DNA of 64,000 nt. Origin: Streptomyces rugosispiralis (GTDB lineage: Bacteria; Actinomycetota; Actinomycetes; Streptomycetales; Streptomycetaceae). Each line of letters opens with the position of its first letter. Positions within the stretch are counted from its first letter, which is position 1. The notes beneath the pieces were generated by a model. It was not told the DNA's origin. It worked only from the letters and a program-made list of their open reading frames with translations, and made no database searches. This document shows, in pieces, positions 10,197 to 17,974 of this stretch. The DNA lies in the NCBI RefSeq assembly GCF_024505145.1, contig NZ_JANIAA010000013.1, positions 1 through 64,000 on the forward strand. Reading direction: 5' to 3'. The translations under genes were made by a program, and so were the position numbers.

Positions 10197-10230
10197 GATC
10201 ACAGGTCCCCGACAGCGGAGGAGTCCCCCC

Positions 10231-11445
10231 ATGACGCGAGCCATCCCCGACTACCCCTTCGAGCAGCCCAACGCACTGGAGCCCCCTCGGGAATGGGCCG
10301 AGACGCGGGCCACGTGCCCCGTCGCGCATGTACGGATGCCCAGTGGGGACGTGGTCGGTCTGCTGACCGGGTACGAGGAGGTTCGCGGGCTGCTGGCCGA
10401 CCCTCGGTTCAGCCGCAATCTCGCCCGCGAGGGCGCCGCGCGCATGTCGACCACCGAGGACGGGGGGACGTTCAGCCGGCCCTCCCAGGGTGACGCCGAC
10501 ATCAAGGAGGGCCCGGGACACCGGAGGTGGCGACGGCTGCTCAGCCGCGCGTTCACGGTCAAGAAGATGGAGGCCTGGCGCCCACGTGTCCAGGAGATGG
10601 CCGACGAGTTGGTGGATGCCATGCTGGCCAAGGGGTCACCCATGGACCTCCGCGCGGCACTGGCCCTCCCCCTTCCCGTGCGGGTCATCTGCGCACTGCT
10701 GGGCGCGCCGAGCGCGGACCAGGACAAGTTCGCGCGCTGGTCGGAGACGCTGCTGACGTTGACGCGCTACACCCAGGCCGAAGTGGACGACGCACAGGCG
10801 GAGTTCCGCGCCTACGCATCCGATCTCGTGGAGCGCAAACGGGCGCGGCCGGGTGATGACCTGCTCAGCGAGCTGACCCAGATCACCGACAGCCAGGACG
10901 GCCGGCTCAGCCACGACGAACTCATCGCCACCGTGGTCGGGCTCCTGCTCGCGGGGCACGAGACCACCTCGAACATGATCCTCAAGATGACGGCGATGCT
11001 GCTGTCGGAGCGGGAGTGCTACGAAACCGTGGTCGCCGATCCCGGCCTGGTGCCGGGAGTGGTGGAGGAAGCGCTGCGGATGGACGCCCTCGGCGGCGTG
11101 GGCATCCCCCGGTTCATCACCGAGGACACGGAGGTCAGCGGGGTGCCGGTCGGCGCCGGGAGCACCTTGTTCGTCAATCTGCACGCCGCCAACCGGGACG
11201 AGCGGAAGTTCCCCGACCCCGACCGGTTCGATCCGCGCCGGGAGAACAGCGCCCAGCACGTCGCCTTCGGCGCCGGACCGCACTTCTGTGTCGGCCAGAC
11301 GCTGGCCCGGGTGGAACTCCAGGTGTGCCTGGCCACCTTCGTCAGCCGACTGCCCGAGCTGCGGCTGCGGGACGCCCCGGAGGACCTCCGCGTGCGTGAG
11401 GGGATCTCGGCGGGCGGGTTCGAGGACCTGTGGGTCACATGGTGA
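10231..11445 (+). CDS. Cytochrome P450, CYP107-like
   Basis: A 404-residue soluble P450 with a canonical I-helix AGHETT, an ExxR motif in EEALRMD, and the haem loop FGAGPHFCVG with ligand Cys353. An upstream in-frame ATG at 10195 exists, but the ATG at 10231 has GGAGGAG about 8 nt before it and gives the usual N-terminus, so it was chosen. It is transcribed away from the other P450, ferredoxin and PKS genes, and the TetR gene follows 83 nt later, probably in the same transcript. It likely tailors the polyketide or detoxifies a related compound under control of that regulator; the nearby ferredoxin could serve as electron donor. The substrate cannot be predicted from sequence. Confidence 0.95.
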   Translation: MTRAIPDYPFEQPNALEPPREWAETRATCPVAHVRMPSGDVVGLLTGYEEVRGLLADPRFSRNLAREGAARMSTTEDGGTFSRPSQGDADIKEGPGHRRWRRLLSRAFTVKKMEAWRPRVQEMADELVDAMLAKGSPMDLRAALALPLPVRVICALLGAPSADQDKFARWSETLLTLTRYTQAEVDDAQAEFRAYASDLVERKRARPGDDLLSELTQITDSQDGRLSHDELIATVVGLLLAGHETTSNMILKMTAMLLSERECYETVVADPGLVPGVVEEALRMDALGGVGIPRFITEDTEVSGVPVGAGSTLFVNLHAANRDERKFPDPDRFDPRRENSAQHVAFGAGPHFCVGQTLARVELQVCLATFVSRLPELRLRDAPEDLRVREGISAGGFEDLWVTW

Positions 11446-11453
11446 CGCTCCGG

Positions 11454-11481
11454 GGCGGCGCGGTGAGCGAGCGGAGCCGCC
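11454..11481. other. GC-rich inverted repeat after the P450 stop
   Basis: GGCGGC and GCCGCC flank a short loop within the 83-bp spacer between the P450 and TetR genes. It could be a weak attenuator or simply GC composition; there is no T-tract. Confidence 0.25.
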
Positions 11482-11528
11482 CGTGTGAGGGCCGGGGCGT
11501 GCCTGACCGGTGCCATTAGCCTGACGGG

Positions 11529-12200
11529 ATGACTCCTCCCGGCCCGGCTGCCCCGCCCTCTCCACGCTCCGTGCTCGCGCGGGACAAACTGATGCGCACC
11601 GCTGAGCGGCTCTACGCCGAGCGCGGCTTCGCGAACGTCTCGGTCCGGCAGATCAGCGAGGCGGCCGGCCAGCGCAACAACTCCGCGGTGCAGTACCACT
11701 TCGAGAGCCGTGACGGGCTCATCAAGACGATCCTGTCGAGCCACACCCGTCTCGTCGAGAAACACCGCATCACGATGGTGGAGGCGCTGCGCGAGCGGGA
11801 GACCGTGTCCCTGGAGGAGCACTACGGCTGTCTGATCCTGCCGACCGTCGAGAACCACATCGAGGCGGGCACGCCCGCGTGGAGTGCCCGCTTCTTCGCC
11901 CAGGCCCTCGTCGAACCCGCGCTACGCGACTACGTCCTGCGGGACCATCTGGACACTCCCTCGCTCCGCGTGCTGGACGAGATCGGTGCCATCCGCCGGG
12001 ACGGCGTCCGCCCCGAACTCATCGCCCGGCACGGCACCATGGTGCGCCAGCTCTCCGTACACGCCTTCGCCGAGCTGGAATACGACCTGGCGAACGGCCG
12101 CCTCGACCCCGCCACGGCGGAGGACTCCTGGCGGGCACTGGGCCAGGACCTGATCACGGCACTGTGCGGACTCACCACCGCCCTGCTCGGCCCTCGCTGA
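11529..12200 (+). CDS. TetR-family transcriptional regulator
   Basis: The 223-residue protein starts with a Pro-rich stretch, then a TetR DNA-binding domain at about residues 18-70. It shows the AERLYAERGF helix, the VRQISEAAG turn and the YHFESRDGLI recognition-helix end that mark the family. The C-terminal all-helical part (80-215) is the variable ligand and dimer domain and has no recognisable specificity. Its position behind the divergent P450, and the long palindrome over that gene's promoter at 10160-10192, suggest it represses the P450 gene and is released by the pathway product or an intermediate. The start used is the ATG at 11529; no strong Shine-Dalgarno is visible. Confidence 0.93.
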   Translation: MTPPGPAAPPSPRSVLARDKLMRTAERLYAERGFANVSVRQISEAAGQRNNSAVQYHFESRDGLIKTILSSHTRLVEKHRITMVEALRERETVSLEEHYGCLILPTVENHIEAGTPAWSARFFAQALVEPALRDYVLRDHLDTPSLRVLDEIGAIRRDGVRPELIARHGTMVRQLSVHAFAELEYDLANGRLDPATAEDSWRALGQDLITALCGLTTALLGPR

Positions 12201-12279
12201 CCGCGGGGCCTCCCCACGTCCCTCGGTGACCGCGGGGCTTCCCCACGTCCCTCGCCGACCGGGGCTTCCCCACGGTCCC
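12198..12279. repeat. 29-bp tandem repeat, about 2.8 copies
   Basis: Units run 12198-12226, 12227-12255 and 12256-12279; the first two differ at 2 positions and the third is shortened. The repeat starts at the TetR stop codon and fills much of the spacer to the large plus-strand gene. It has no coding periodicity of its own. Confidence 0.85.
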
Positions 12280-12403
12280 GGAGACGCCGGGAGGACACGG
12301 GGGTGACGGCCCCGTCACGCCCGTGCTGCCACCCTCGTCGGGGAGTGTCAGCGGGACACCACGTTCCTGTCGGCACCGACATGCGTGGGAGGGGTTCCGT
12401 CCG

Positions 12404-15400
12404 ATGCCACCGCCGAAGTCTCTCGCGCTGCGGCCCAGGGCGTCGAAGACGGTACCGGCCCCCGCACAGGATCGGCCGGAGGCGCGCGGCCCCGGTCGCC
12501 CCCAGACACCCCTCTCCAACGCGGCGGTGACGGCCGCCCTGTCCGGTGGACGCGGACCCGCGGCACCCCCGCCCGCCGCCACCCGGTTGCGTACCACCGG
12601 GCAGGACACGGTCGGCAATGGCGCGGTCGCCGCGGCCCGCCGTACCGAGACCGCGCCTGCGCAGCAGCCGCCCACGGCCGGAGCGGAGCGGGCGGAAACG
12701 GCGGAAGCGGCGCCCGCGGCCTCCCCCGCCGCCCCCGAGGGCAAGGCCCGGCCCGGCCCGGGAACGGACCCGAAGTTCGCGACGCTCAAGAAGGACGTAC
12801 GGCGCAAGAAGCGCTCGGTGGCCGGCTCGCACCCGCCTCCGAAGGCGGAGGCCGGGGCCGCGCAGGACGCCGCCCGGCCGCCCAAGGACGACGAAGAGGC
12901 GCAGGGCAAGACCGCCAACGCCGAGAAGATGAACGAGGCGAAGCCGAAGGACTTCGACAAGGACGCGTTCATCAGGGCTGTCGAGAAGGCCATCGCCGAG
13001 AAGGCACCGAAGAACCTCGACGAGGCCGACAAGTTCGCCGGCTCCGGCAAGGCCGACGAGGTCCGCGCGGAGGTGCACGGCAAGGTCGGCGAGGGCAAGG
13101 CGGACTCGGCCGAGCAGATCGCCACGACGACCGCGGCACCGCCGGACACCTCGGCGGCCGTGCCCAAGAAGGTCGTCCCGATGACCCCGGACCGGCCCCC
13201 CGGAACCCCGGCCACGCCCAACCCGGCCAACGCCGTACCGGACAAGCTGCCGCCGTCGGCCACCGACCTGTCCGCGGGACCCGCACAGGTCGAACGGCAG
13301 CTGGCGGACGCGCAGGTCACCGAGGCGCAGCTGCAGAAGTCCAACGAGCCGACGTTCAAGAACGCCCTGGGCGAGAAGAAGGCCGCCGAGCAGCACTCCG
13401 AGGCGGCTCCCGGCCGGATGCGGGGGCACGAGAGGAAGGAGCTGAACGCGGCCACCGCGCAGGCGAGGCGGCTCGGTGCCGCGGCCATGGGCGCGATGGG
13501 CGCCCAGCGGGTGCGCACCGGTCAGCAGGTCGGTACGGGCAAGTCCGGCGCCAAGGGGCGGGACGAGGAGAAGCGGGCCCAGGTCACGGCGGTCCTGCAA
13601 GGGGTCTTCGACACGATGCAGAAGGATGTCGAGGCCATTCTCAACGGCCTCGACAAGCTGGTGGACGACCGGTTCGGCCGGGGCGAGAAGGCGGCGCGGG
13701 ACGCGTTCACCGCCGAGCACCAGCGGAAGATGGACGAGTACAAGGACCGCCGGTACTCGGGTGTGAGGGGCAAACTCCGCTGGGTGCGGGACAAGTTCGC
13801 CGGGCTGCCCGCGGAGGCGGACAAGATCTTCGAGGAGGCCCGCGACAACTACATCCGCCGGATGCGGCAGGTGATCTCGGACGTCGCCGACACCATCGGC
13901 GCGGAGCTGAACCGGGCCAAGCGCCGTATCGCGCAGGGCCGGGGCGAGTTGCAGGACGCGGTGCGCAAGCTCCCGGCCGATCTGCGGTCCATCGGGCAGC
14001 AGGCGGCCGCCGAGTTCGCCGACAAGTTCGATGAACTCACCCAGTCCGTGGACGACAAGGGCACTCAGCTCGTCGACACGCTGGCCACCAAGTACACCGA
14101 CGCGCTCAAGTCCGTGGACGACGAGATCGCGGCGGAGAAGGAGAAGAACAAGGGTCTGGTGGCCAAGGCCGTGGACGCGGTCAAGTCCGTGATCAACACC
14201 ATCCTGGAGCTGAAGCGGCTGCTGCTGTCGGTCCTCGCCAAGGCCGCGTCGGCGGTCATGCTGATCCTCAAGGACCCGATCGGCTTCCTGCGCAACCTGG
14301 TCTCGGCCGTCGGCGCGGGCCTGCGGCAGTTCCTGCGGAACATCGGCCGGCATCTGCAGCAGGGCATCCTGTCCTGGCTGCTCGGCAAGACGGCCGAGGC
14401 GGGCATCGAACTGCCGCCGAAGTTCGACGTCCAGGGCGTGCTGAAGATGCTCGCCTCCCTGCTCGGGCTGACCTGGCAGTCGATCCGCGCCCGCATCGTC
14501 CGCAAGGTGCCGAGGATGGAACCGGCGGTCGCCGCGGCCGAGACCGCGGTGCCGCTGGTCGCGGAGGTCCGCAAGCGCGGCGTCGCCGGGATGTGGGACG
14601 ACCTCAAGACCCGCGTGGGCGACCTGCGCAAGGATCTGCTGGACAAGGTCATCGCCTACGTCACGCCGACGATCGTCGTCGCCGGGATCATGTGGGTGAT
14701 CTCGCTGCTCAACCCCGCGTCGGCGTTCGTCCGGGCGGTGAAGCTGATCATCGACATCGTGCGCTTCATCGTCACCCAGGCGCGCCAGATCATCGAGTTC
14801 GTGAACACCGTTCTCGACGCGGTCATCGCGATCGCGAGGGGCGGCAGCGGGGGTGTGCCGGGCCTGATCGAGCAGGCCCTGGCCCGCTCCGTCCCCGTCC
14901 TGCTGGGCGTCCTGGCCGCGATCCTGGGGGTCGGCGGCATCGCCTCCCGGGTCAAGGGCATCGTCCAGGCGATGTCCAAGCCGGTGAACCGGGCGGTGGA
15001 CTGGGTGATCGACAAGATCGTGGGGCTGGTGAAGAAGCTCTGGTCCAAGATCAAGCTGAAGTTCGGGAAGAAGAAGCCCAAGCCGAAGCCGAAGCGCCGC
15101 CCGGACCGGAGGCGTCCGGGCAGGCCACGCCGCCGAAACCGTCCGGACCAGCGGCGCCGCCCCGGCCGGCGCAGGCCGAAGCGAAGGCGCGACCCGAAGA
15201 AGAAGCGGCCCGGCAAGCGGCCGGACAAGCGGACCGAGGCGGACAAGAAGCGCGCCCTCGACGCCGCGGTGCGCGATGCGACGCATTTGCTCAACGAGGA
15301 GTCGGCCACAGTCAAGTCCGTACGGCGCGGGCTCCCGGACATCAAGCGGCGGCACCGCCTCACCCGGATCCGGCTCAAGAAGGTGACCGGGGACAAGTAC

Positions 15401-17044
15401 CGCGTCAAGGTGGCCATCAACCCGGAGGCGGAGACCCCGATCGAGGACCTGGGCGACAAGTTCCCCTACAAGATCGGCCCGGCCGAGGGGAATTTCAAGA
15501 TCAGGAAGCATGGGAAGGTGGTCGACCAGCTCAACCCGGTCAAGAACCTTCCCATGGCCGGGCGCGACCGGCGGACCGGCTTCGTCGTCAACATCGCGAC
15601 CATCCCGAGCCAGGTGAACCCGGGCATGGCCGCCCGCTACCTCCACGACGCGTGGAAGAGCCCCGAAACCAAGCACTTCGGACCGGTGAGCACGGCCGTC
15701 GTGATCGGCGTCAACACCTTCGAGCACCTCGACCAGAAGAACGACAGCAAGGTCCTCAACAAGGCCATCGACGCCGTCAAGCGGCCGGTGAAGCTCATCA
15801 TGGCCGTGTTCGGCTTCATCTGGACGCCCAAGTGGCTCCACAACGACGGCCATGAAGTCCCCATGGCGGAGGTCCGCAAGAAGTACCGGGATCTGAAGAC
15901 GGACCGCGAGAAAGGCATCGCCGAGCAACAGGAGAAGGGGCTGCGCGACAAGGGCGCGCTCCCCTACGGCCTCTTCCGCGAGGAGGTGACGAACTCCTCG
16001 TACACCCGCGAGGCGACGGCCATCCTGTCGCATGCGAACGACCAGGTCCACATCCTGGGCCAGGACGCCGACACCGGGGTCGCGGTGTCCGAGACGACCG
16101 GGGTCCTGGCCGCGTACAAGCAGATCCTGGACGCGATGGAGAGCCATCCGCAGATCACCATCGGCGGCTACCACTTCAAGGGCTTCAACTGGAGCCCGGA
16201 GGGCGACCAGCGCCCCAAGCAGCTCACCCTGCTCGCCAACGCGCTGGACCGGGCGATCCGGGTCGTCATCGGCAAGAAGTTCCCGCAGATGCTCTACCCG
16301 ACCGAGCCGAACATGCTGATCAAGGCGTGGGACCGCCATCGGCCGGACGGTCTGTTCCAGAACGCCCGCCTCCACGCCCTGCGTCAGATCCAGGGCGGGC
16401 TCTACGGGGTCGGCGGTGCCGAAGGCCGCAAACTGCGGATCCGGTACATGGAGGTCTTCGGCGAGGACCTGCCCGTCGCCTACGTCCCCGAGGCGTCCAC
16501 CACCACGAGCCCGGAGCCGGGCGACGAGGACCGCGGACTGACCAGGGAACCCTCGGACGTCCACTTGGCCGCCCGGGGCAAGAGACGGGCCAAGGGCGGT
16601 GCGGAGAAGGCCATTCGCGTCGCGCACCGGATGTACGCGCTCCTCATCCAGTCGCAGTCCTACGCCAGCGCCAACACCCTCGCCCGGGAGTACTTCTACG
16701 CGAATCCCGGGATGCCCAGTAGCCTGCAGCGCACACTGCGCGACACCGTCTTCGTCCACGTCGAGAACGTCGCGATGCTCATGGCGGACACCCCCCGGCT
16801 GACCGCCCGGAGCGCGAGCATCCAGGCGGAGCTGCAACGGCTGTCGGAGACCATCGACCGGCTCGTCCGCGACGCGGGCGGCGACCAGCGGCGTAAACAG
16901 GCCGTCCAGCGGGCCCACGATCTGGTCTCCGACATCATCAAGGCGATGACCGCCCCCGAGCTGCACACCTACTGGGAGAGTGTCGGCACGGCCCTGGATG
17001 AGGCCATGAGGGACGCGCCGGAGAGCGGAGGAGAGCAGCGGTGA
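12404..17044 (+). CDS. Large multidomain protein, candidate injection-system cargo
   Basis: This 1546-residue protein starts at an ATG with GGGAGGGG about 9 nt upstream. In order: a disordered Pro/Ala-rich N-terminus with SNAAV (38-42) and VGNGAV (70-75) motifs; an alanine/charged region (about 100-370); long helices (370-580); hydrophobic helical segments near 590-640, 750-795 and 830-850, which look membrane-interacting; an extremely Arg/Lys/Pro-rich linker (about 887-948); and a folded C-terminal part (about 950-1380) with no motif I recognise. VGNxAV-type motifs and such hydrophobic cores are seen in proteins encoded beside contractile injection systems, and this gene converges on one. 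I read it as a delivered toxin or effector. It is not in the structural operon and does not look like the tape measure, but the function is unproven. Confidence 0.85.
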   Translation: MPPPKSLALRPRASKTVPAPAQDRPEARGPGRPQTPLSNAAVTAALSGGRGPAAPPPAATRLRTTGQDTVGNGAVAAARRTETAPAQQPPTAGAERAETAEAAPAASPAAPEGKARPGPGTDPKFATLKKDVRRKKRSVAGSHPPPKAEAGAAQDAARPPKDDEEAQGKTANAEKMNEAKPKDFDKDAFIRAVEKAIAEKAPKNLDEADKFAGSGKADEVRAEVHGKVGEGKADSAEQIATTTAAPPDTSAAVPKKVVPMTPDRPPGTPATPNPANAVPDKLPPSATDLSAGPAQVERQLADAQVTEAQLQKSNEPTFKNALGEKKAAEQHSEAAPGRMRGHERKELNAATAQARRLGAAAMGAMGAQRVRTGQQVGTGKSGAKGRDEEKRAQVTAVLQGVFDTMQKDVEAILNGLDKLVDDRFGRGEKAARDAFTAEHQRKMDEYKDRRYSGVRGKLRWVRDKFAGLPAEADKIFEEARDNYIRRMRQVISDVADTIGAELNRAKRRIAQGRGELQDAVRKLPADLRSIGQQAAAEFADKFDELTQSVDDKGTQLVDTLATKYTDALKSVDDEIAAEKEKNKGLVAKAVDAVKSVINTILELKRLLLSVLAKAASAVMLILKDPIGFLRNLVSAVGAGLRQFLRNIGRHLQQGILSWLLGKTAEAGIELPPKFDVQGVLKMLASLLGLTWQSIRARIVRKVPRMEPAVAAAETAVPLVAEVRKRGVAGMWDDLKTRVGDLRKDLLDKVIAYVTPTIVVAGIMWVISLLNPASAFVRAVKLIIDIVRFIVTQARQIIEFVNTVLDAVIAIARGGSGGVPGLIEQALARSVPVLLGVLAAILGVGGIASRVKGIVQAMSKPVNRAVDWVIDKIVGLVKKLWSKIKLKFGKKKPKPKPKRRPDRRRPGRPRRRNRPDQRRRPGRRRPKRRRDPKKKRPGKRPDKRTEADKKRALDAAVRDATHLLNEESATVKSVRRGLPDIKRRHRLTRIRLKKVTGDKYRVKVAINPEAETPIEDLGDKFPYKIGPAEGNFKIRKHGKVVDQLNPVKNLPMAGRDRRTGFVVNIATIPSQVNPGMAARYLHDAWKSPETKHFGPVSTAVVIGVNTFEHLDQKNDSKVLNKAIDAVKRPVKLIMAVFGFIWTPKWLHNDGHEVPMAEVRKKYRDLKTDREKGIAEQQEKGLRDKGALPYGLFREEVTNSSYTREATAILSHANDQVHILGQDADTGVAVSETTGVLAAYKQILDAMESHPQITIGGYHFKGFNWSPEGDQRPKQLTLLANALDRAIRVVIGKKFPQMLYPTEPNMLIKAWDRHRPDGLFQNARLHALRQIQGGLYGVGGAEGRKLRIRYMEVFGEDLPVAYVPEASTTTSPEPGDEDRGLTREPSDVHLAARGKRRAKGGAEKAIRVAHRMYALLIQSQSYASANTLAREYFYANPGMPSSLQRTLRDTVFVHVENVAMLMADTPRLTARSASIQAELQRLSETIDRLVRDAGGDQRRKQAVQRAHDLVSDIIKAMTAPELHTYWESVGTALDEAMRDAPESGGEQR

Positions 17045-17706
17045 ACCCGGAGGCCGACATCGGCCGGCTGCGGGACGAGGCGTCACGCGAGGACTACGCC
17101 TCGATGGCCCGCCTGGCGCGGGCCCTGTACGCGAGCGGGCTGGGGTCGCGCGAGGTGCTGCGCGAGGCTTACGGCACCGGCTTCCCCGAAGAGGTCTTCG
17201 TCCTGGTCGGCGCCGGGCTGTCCACCCTCGACCTGCTGGCCTACTTCACCCATCAGCCCTGGCAGCTGGCCGTCCCGCCCGAACAGGGCGGCCCCCAGGA
17301 GGTTCCCGGCCCGCTGGCCGAGACCGAACAGCTGGTGCTGGCCCTGGACCCCGGGCTGCTGCCGCTGGTGCAGATTCCCGCGGCCACGTCCGCCGGGGAC
17401 GACCGCATCGTGTGCTACCGGTTCGAGGAGCTGCGGGCGGGCCTGCCCACGGCCTTCAGCCTCCGTGCGGAGCCCTACCCCTACAGCGAGCTGCGGGACA
17501 CCGAGGCGGTGCGCTGCGGGGAGTCCCTGCTCGCCGTTCTGGACGAGGTGCACGCCGACGACGTCCGCCGGCTCGAGGGGGAGCTCCACCAGCCGTGGAA
17601 CCGGGGCGCCGGATCGGTGGACCGCGGCGAAGTGGAACAGGCGCACGCGTCCCTCGAGCTGGTCCGTAGGTTGCGGAGGCAGGCGACCGGGCGTCAGGAG
17701 GGCTGA
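17041..17706 (+). CDS. Unknown protein coupled to the large cargo candidate
   Basis: A 221-residue acidic, soluble protein that I do not recognise. Its GTG start overlaps the stop of the large gene by 4 nt (GTGA), so the two are translationally coupled and presumably made in a fixed ratio. The N-terminal half is helical and includes a YGTGFPEEVF stretch faintly like the SMI1/KNR4 (SUKH) immunity fold; that resemblance is too weak to assign. Candidate roles are an immunity protein or a loading chaperone for the upstream protein. Its 3' end overlaps the end of the convergent minus-strand gene by 13 bp, so it directly abuts the injection-system operon. Confidence 0.85.
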   Translation: MNPEADIGRLRDEASREDYASMARLARALYASGLGSREVLREAYGTGFPEEVFVLVGAGLSTLDLLAYFTHQPWQLAVPPEQGGPQEVPGPLAETEQLVLALDPGLLPLVQIPAATSAGDDRIVCYRFEELRAGLPTAFSLRAEPYPYSELRDTEAVRCGESLLAVLDEVHADDVRRLEGELHQPWNRGAGSVDRGEVEQAHASLELVRRLRRQATGRQEG

Positions 17707-17969
17707 GCGGCCATCGGCTTCGGCGGGACCACCATGCCCGTCGGCGGGTGCGTGACGGGGTTCGTCCGGGCCGCCGCGTCCGCCACCGCCGCGTTGCCCA
17801 CCTGGTGATGGCCCGCCATGAGGAGATGTTCGACGGGGGTGGGCGGCTTCGCCGGAGTGGGGGCCGGGGCCGGGTTCTGGCGGGTGGCCGTGGCCGTTTC
17901 CTGGGGGCGGGCCGGTGGCACCGGGGCCAGGAGGCGGTGGAGGGAGAGCGGGGGTTCGGTGGGCAGCAT
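17694..17969 (-). CDS. Small Pro/Ala-rich protein with VGNAAV motif, last gene of the operon
   Basis: A 91-residue, low-complexity protein read from an ATG at 17969, 5 nt after the stop of the ATPase gene. Residues 16-47 are rich in Pro, Ala and Thr; residues 50-70 contain MAGHHQVGNAAVADAAAR-like sequence, matching the VGNGAV motif near the N-terminus of the convergent large protein. No signal peptide or membrane segment is apparent. It may be a small cargo, a loading adaptor, or a cap-associated peptide; this is inference from position and motif. Confidence 0.7.
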   Translation of the reverse strand: MLPTEPPLSLHRLLAPVPPARPQETATATRQNPAPAPTPAKPPTPVEHLLMAGHHQVGNAAVADAAARTNPVTHPPTGMVVPPKPMAAQPS

Positions 17970-17974
17970 CGGCT

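Larger units (their letters stand above)
9867..10230. promoter_or_regulatory. Divergent regulatory region between the two P450 genes
   Basis: This 364-bp gap separates the minus-strand P450 (towards the PKS) from the plus-strand P450 and must hold both promoters. Near the minus-strand start there is a perfect 9-bp inverted repeat, AGCATCGAG at 9893-9901 and CTCGATGCT at 9932-9940. Near the plus-strand start lies the long palindrome described separately. The centre (about 10020-10150) is GC-rich with nothing I can assign. Confidence 0.5.

Noticed and set aside
12404..17044. Large protein as the injection-system tape measure
   Set aside because: It lies outside the structural operon on the other strand, contains a basic linker and a folded C-terminal part, and another gene sits in the usual tape-measure position before the ATPase.
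11930..17086. 1718-codon minus-strand frame opposite the cargo candidate
   Set aside because: Low-complexity Leu/Arg/Gly/Asp composition, no ribosome site, and the plus-strand frame has domain structure and a clear start.
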